Positions 61,721 to 64,000 of a stretch of DNA of 64,000 bases are shown here, one piece after another (within the stretch, counting starts at the first letter, position 1; each line of letters starts with the position of its first letter). The notes beneath the pieces are model-generated. The model did not search any database. It was not told where the DNA came from and was given only the letters and a program-made list of their open reading frames with translations. Position numbers and translations under genes: made by a program. The DNA comes from Scytonema millei VB511283 (lineage in GTDB: Bacteria > Cyanobacteriota > Cyanobacteriia > Cyanobacteriales > Chroococcidiopsidaceae), in the NCBI RefSeq assembly GCF_000817735.3, contig NZ_JTJC03000004.1, forward strand, positions 372,001 through 436,000, written 5' to 3'.

Positions 61721-64000
61721 TTATTCCCAAGTTTCTAATTCTCGAATCCAGGTTTGCATCAATGCGATCGCTTGAGTGCGACGAGCCTCAAATGTGGCAG
61801 CAATCCAAATAAATAGCAATCCGACTACAATTCCAATTGCCCAAAGTAATAAAGAATAATTATCGATAAATAACCAGAGCTGACGCAAGACTTTAATAAT
61901 AAAAGTTAGCGTGCCAACATATAAATAAGCGCGGGTGCGAAATACGATTCCTGCTAAGATTAAACCTACACCTAGAAAGATAGTTAAAATTCCTTGCCAC
62001 AAGCTATTATCTGATTGGTACAAAGCTGTTAGACAAAATAACCCTACAGCTAAAGTGCGGAGGATGTGACGTTTTTCCTTTTCGGTAGGCGATCGCAATG
62101 TCGGATCGACTTGGACAACATATAGTAACGAACTACTCAATACCGAAACATACCACAAAGGATCGGTAAGTTGCCAATCTTGAATCAGTTGAATAATTGC
62201 CCAGTCTGATAAAATAATACTTATATAACTGAGACGAATCTTATTTTCTACTCTTGCTAACCAAGCGTAAAAAGCAGCGACGATAAATAAGCCTTGAATT
62301 GAAATTCCACTCAATGTAAGTAAGACAGTTACTCCTGGTAAAACAGTAGCAGAACGCTGCCAAGGTTGTCTCGACCATCCCCAAGTTTGCCAAGGTAACA
62401 TATATAAAATATAGGCAAAAATACAAGCGATCGCGGCTGACCAATCTAGCAGTGCAGACAGAGGCAAAATTCGATTTAAGAGGTGGGCAATTGTAATTGT
62501 TAATTGTATGACTGACAAATATACCCAAAAATGGCGATTCCGTCCTTGCCAAGCTGCATAAGCTGCTAACGTTGTCGCGATCGCTAGCCAAAGATTGCTA
62601 CCAAAATTACTTAAATTTACTCCTAATGCTAGTAGGGAAAAAAGACTGCCAACTCCCCAGTGAATATTGGTAATTACGAGTAATTCTTGAGATGTAAGTC
62701 TCCAATAGAATAGTAACCAGCGCGAACAGAAACGATATGTAATTGCGATCGCACAAGCTAGGGCTGATAGTAAGACTATGCCATCCCCTGCTTGCCCTCC
62801 TTTGGATTGGATCAATTGATAAATTAAAAGTTCGTAAGCAGCAAAGGAAATCCCAAATACAGCTATAAATGTAACTGGTTTAAGCAGAGGTAAACGCCGT
62901 CCAATACCAATTCCCACTAATGCGCCTGCTAGCGTGTAAAGTCCAGTGTAGGCAGTAAATGTATAGTGGGCAAAGAATAACCCTATAACGGCATATATAA
63001 GTGGAATAACGTGCCAACTAGAAAGGTAAGGCAAGGCAGAACGACGTAGCCACCAATCACCACCTAATTGCGTTGCTAGTCCTAATCCTAAATTAGCGAT
63101 CGCAATGTTGATGAAAGATGGTACAGTCCACCAAATAATACTAGCTACTACTAATTCTGTACCCCAAGTAATCCCGGAGAAACCTATATTTGTCGGTTGT
63201 TGCCAGTTACGATAAGTAATTGCCCCTGTGGTTATAACTGCTGCTAAAACTAGATATAAATCTTGGATTGAATAAACTTCTAGCCTACCTAAAGTTAGGA
63301 AAGTTAAATTAATTATACTCAGTGCGATTGCCCAACCATCTAATGCTGGGGCATAAATATCTGTAGGGGGACAAATTTCTGTAGGGGCGCACAGCTGTGC
63401 GCCCCTACGAGAACGTAACAACCACAACCCCCATAAAGCAACGCCAATCCATGTTGGCAACCAATTGAGGGGAACCCCCCAAATTTGCCACAGACAAGTT
63501 CCCACAAAACTCAAGCCAAATCCAACGGTTATTGCTGCGGCAAGTTGCGATCGCAATTTTTGCGTATTGAATAACATTAAACTGGTGGCAACTGCCGTAC
63601 TTATTAATAAAGGAGTTACCCTAGCTTCAGTTAAAATTTGGGCTAGAAGTAAAGCAACAACACTCAGCCAACTTGCTAATCTTGCTTGAGGAATGGTACG
63701 ACTACCGAGAAATGTGAGACAGGCGGGAGTTGCTAACCAAATTAATCCCCAATATGGATTCGATGTTATGAGTAAGGGATAACTCAATCCGGCTAAGACT
63801 AAACCGATATACCACGCACTACGTTGCCAGATTGGATGAGCGATCGCTAAACTACAACTCCACTCTGCTATCATGCCAATTAATAAAATGACTGCCCAAA
63901 ATCGAGCATCGAGATTGGGAAAACCCCAACCTATCCATGCATATACAGTTAATATTCCTGTTACATGCGTGAGATAAATTAACCATGCGGTGCGAGTTGG
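61721..64000 (-). CDS. Large multispanning membrane protein, partial (N-terminus off the right edge)
   Basis: This frame is open from the right edge (codons encoding PTRTAWLIYLTHVTG) for about 759 residues, so the internal Met at 63874 is not the real start. It has about 20 hydrophobic segments. The organisation resembles cyanobacterial DUF2157-like or permease-type membrane proteins, but I do not recognise the family. A palindromic repeat at 63381-63408 is inserted in frame (RRGAQLCAPTEIC) next to a degenerate second copy. It ends directly against the DUF998 fragment. Confidence 0.65.
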   Translation of the reverse strand, partial: PTRTAWLIYLTHVTGILTVYAWIGWGFPNLDARFWAVILLIGMIAEWSCSLAIAHPIWQRSAWYIGLVLAGLSYPLLITSNPYWGLIWLATPACLTFLGSRTIPQARLASWLSVVALLLAQILTEARVTPLLISTAVATSLMLFNTQKLRSQLAAAITVGFGLSFVGTCLWQIWGVPLNWLPTWIGVALWGLWLLRSRRGAQLCAPTEICPPTDIYAPALDGWAIALSIINLTFLTLGRLEVYSIQDLYLVLAAVITTGAITYRNWQQPTNIGFSGITWGTELVVASIIWWTVPSFINIAIANLGLGLATQLGGDWWLRRSALPYLSSWHVIPLIYAVIGLFFAHYTFTAYTGLYTLAGALVGIGIGRRLPLLKPVTFIAVFGISFAAYELLIYQLIQSKGGQAGDGIVLLSALACAIAITYRFCSRWLLFYWRLTSQELLVITNIHWGVGSLFSLLALGVNLSNFGSNLWLAIATTLAAYAAWQGRNRHFWVYLSVIQLTITIAHLLNRILPLSALLDWSAAIACIFAYILYMLPWQTWGWSRQPWQRSATVLPGVTVLLTLSGISIQGLFIVAAFYAWLARVENKIRLSYISIILSDWAIIQLIQDWQLTDPLWYVSVLSSSLLYVVQVDPTLRSPTEKEKRHILRTLAVGLFCLTALYQSDNSLWQGILTIFLGVGLILAGIVFRTRAYLYVGTLTFIIKVLRQLWLFIDNYSLLLWAIGIVVGLLFIWIAATFEARRTQAIALMQTWIRELETWE
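63381..63408. repeat. GTAGGGGCGCAC palindrome inside the membrane-protein gene
   Basis: A perfect 28-base palindrome (GTAGGGGCGCACAG/CTGTGCGCCCCTAC) lies within the coding frame. A CTGTAGGGGG start of another partial copy lies just before it at about 63361-63370. Confidence 0.9.

Overview
This window is from a filamentous or Chroococcidiopsis-like cyanobacterium. The evidence is a full phycobilisome rod supercluster (phycocyanin, phycoerythrocyanin, rod linkers, three rod-core linkers, two lyase pairs), very frequent HIP1 octamers (GCGATCGC), abundant 7-bp tandem repeats in the intergenic DNA, and PAS/GAF-rich signalling genes. Phycoerythrocyanin limits the candidates to groups such as Chroococcidiopsis and heterocystous cyanobacteria; the sequence alone does not settle the genus.

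Layout. 1-5.3 kb: two-component genes (a partial RR-PAS protein, an Rcp1-type regulator, a PAS histidine kinase, a NarL-type regulator). 5.4-9.3 kb: an orphan OCP C-terminal-domain homologue, queG, a HAD phosphatase and a membrane tandem-GAF protein. 9.4-15.4 kb: three unusual membrane proteins on the plus strand (PstS-like domain behind a novel N-domain; transmembrane GTPase with TPRs; HEAT protein with a NACHT-like C-terminus). This is the best candidate for an undescribed system. 15.5-24.4 kb: housekeeping and small conserved genes (DUF2358, Uma2, DUF3352, rhodanese, hrcA, folC, a sugar-binding lipoprotein). 24.5-30 kb: pilMNO and pilQ. 30-39.3 kb: osmC, a 28-residue membrane peptide, pepP, pyrR, xdhC, rplU-rpmA and an SDR reductase. 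39.5-51.3 kb, all minus strand and transcribed right to left: pecB-pecA-pecC-pecE-pecF, then cpcB-cpcA-cpcC-cpcD2-cpcD-cpcE-cpcF-cpcG x3. 51.8-64 kb: an RluD-type pseudouridine synthase, an RTX-type repeat protein, a cysteine desulfurase, DUF1995, DUF2267 and other conserved proteins, and a large multispanning membrane protein that runs off the right end.

How the genes work together. CpcB/CpcA and PecB/PecA hexamers stack into rods held by CpcC, PecC and CpcD and attach to the core through CpcG. CpcE/F load phycocyanobilin on CpcA, and PecE/F should load and isomerise the bilin on PecA. pecE, however, carries an in-frame TAA at codon 34. Strong hairpins separate the alpha-subunit genes from their linker genes in both operons.

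The second theme is dispersed repeats. A ~67-bp inverted-repeat element (GTAGGGGCGGGTTT...AAACCCGCCCCTAC) occurs at least seven times. A 28-30 bp palindrome sits in frame inside two membrane-protein genes. Heptamer arrays abut start codons. Repeats also form the stop codons of folC, pecE, cpcF and xdhC.
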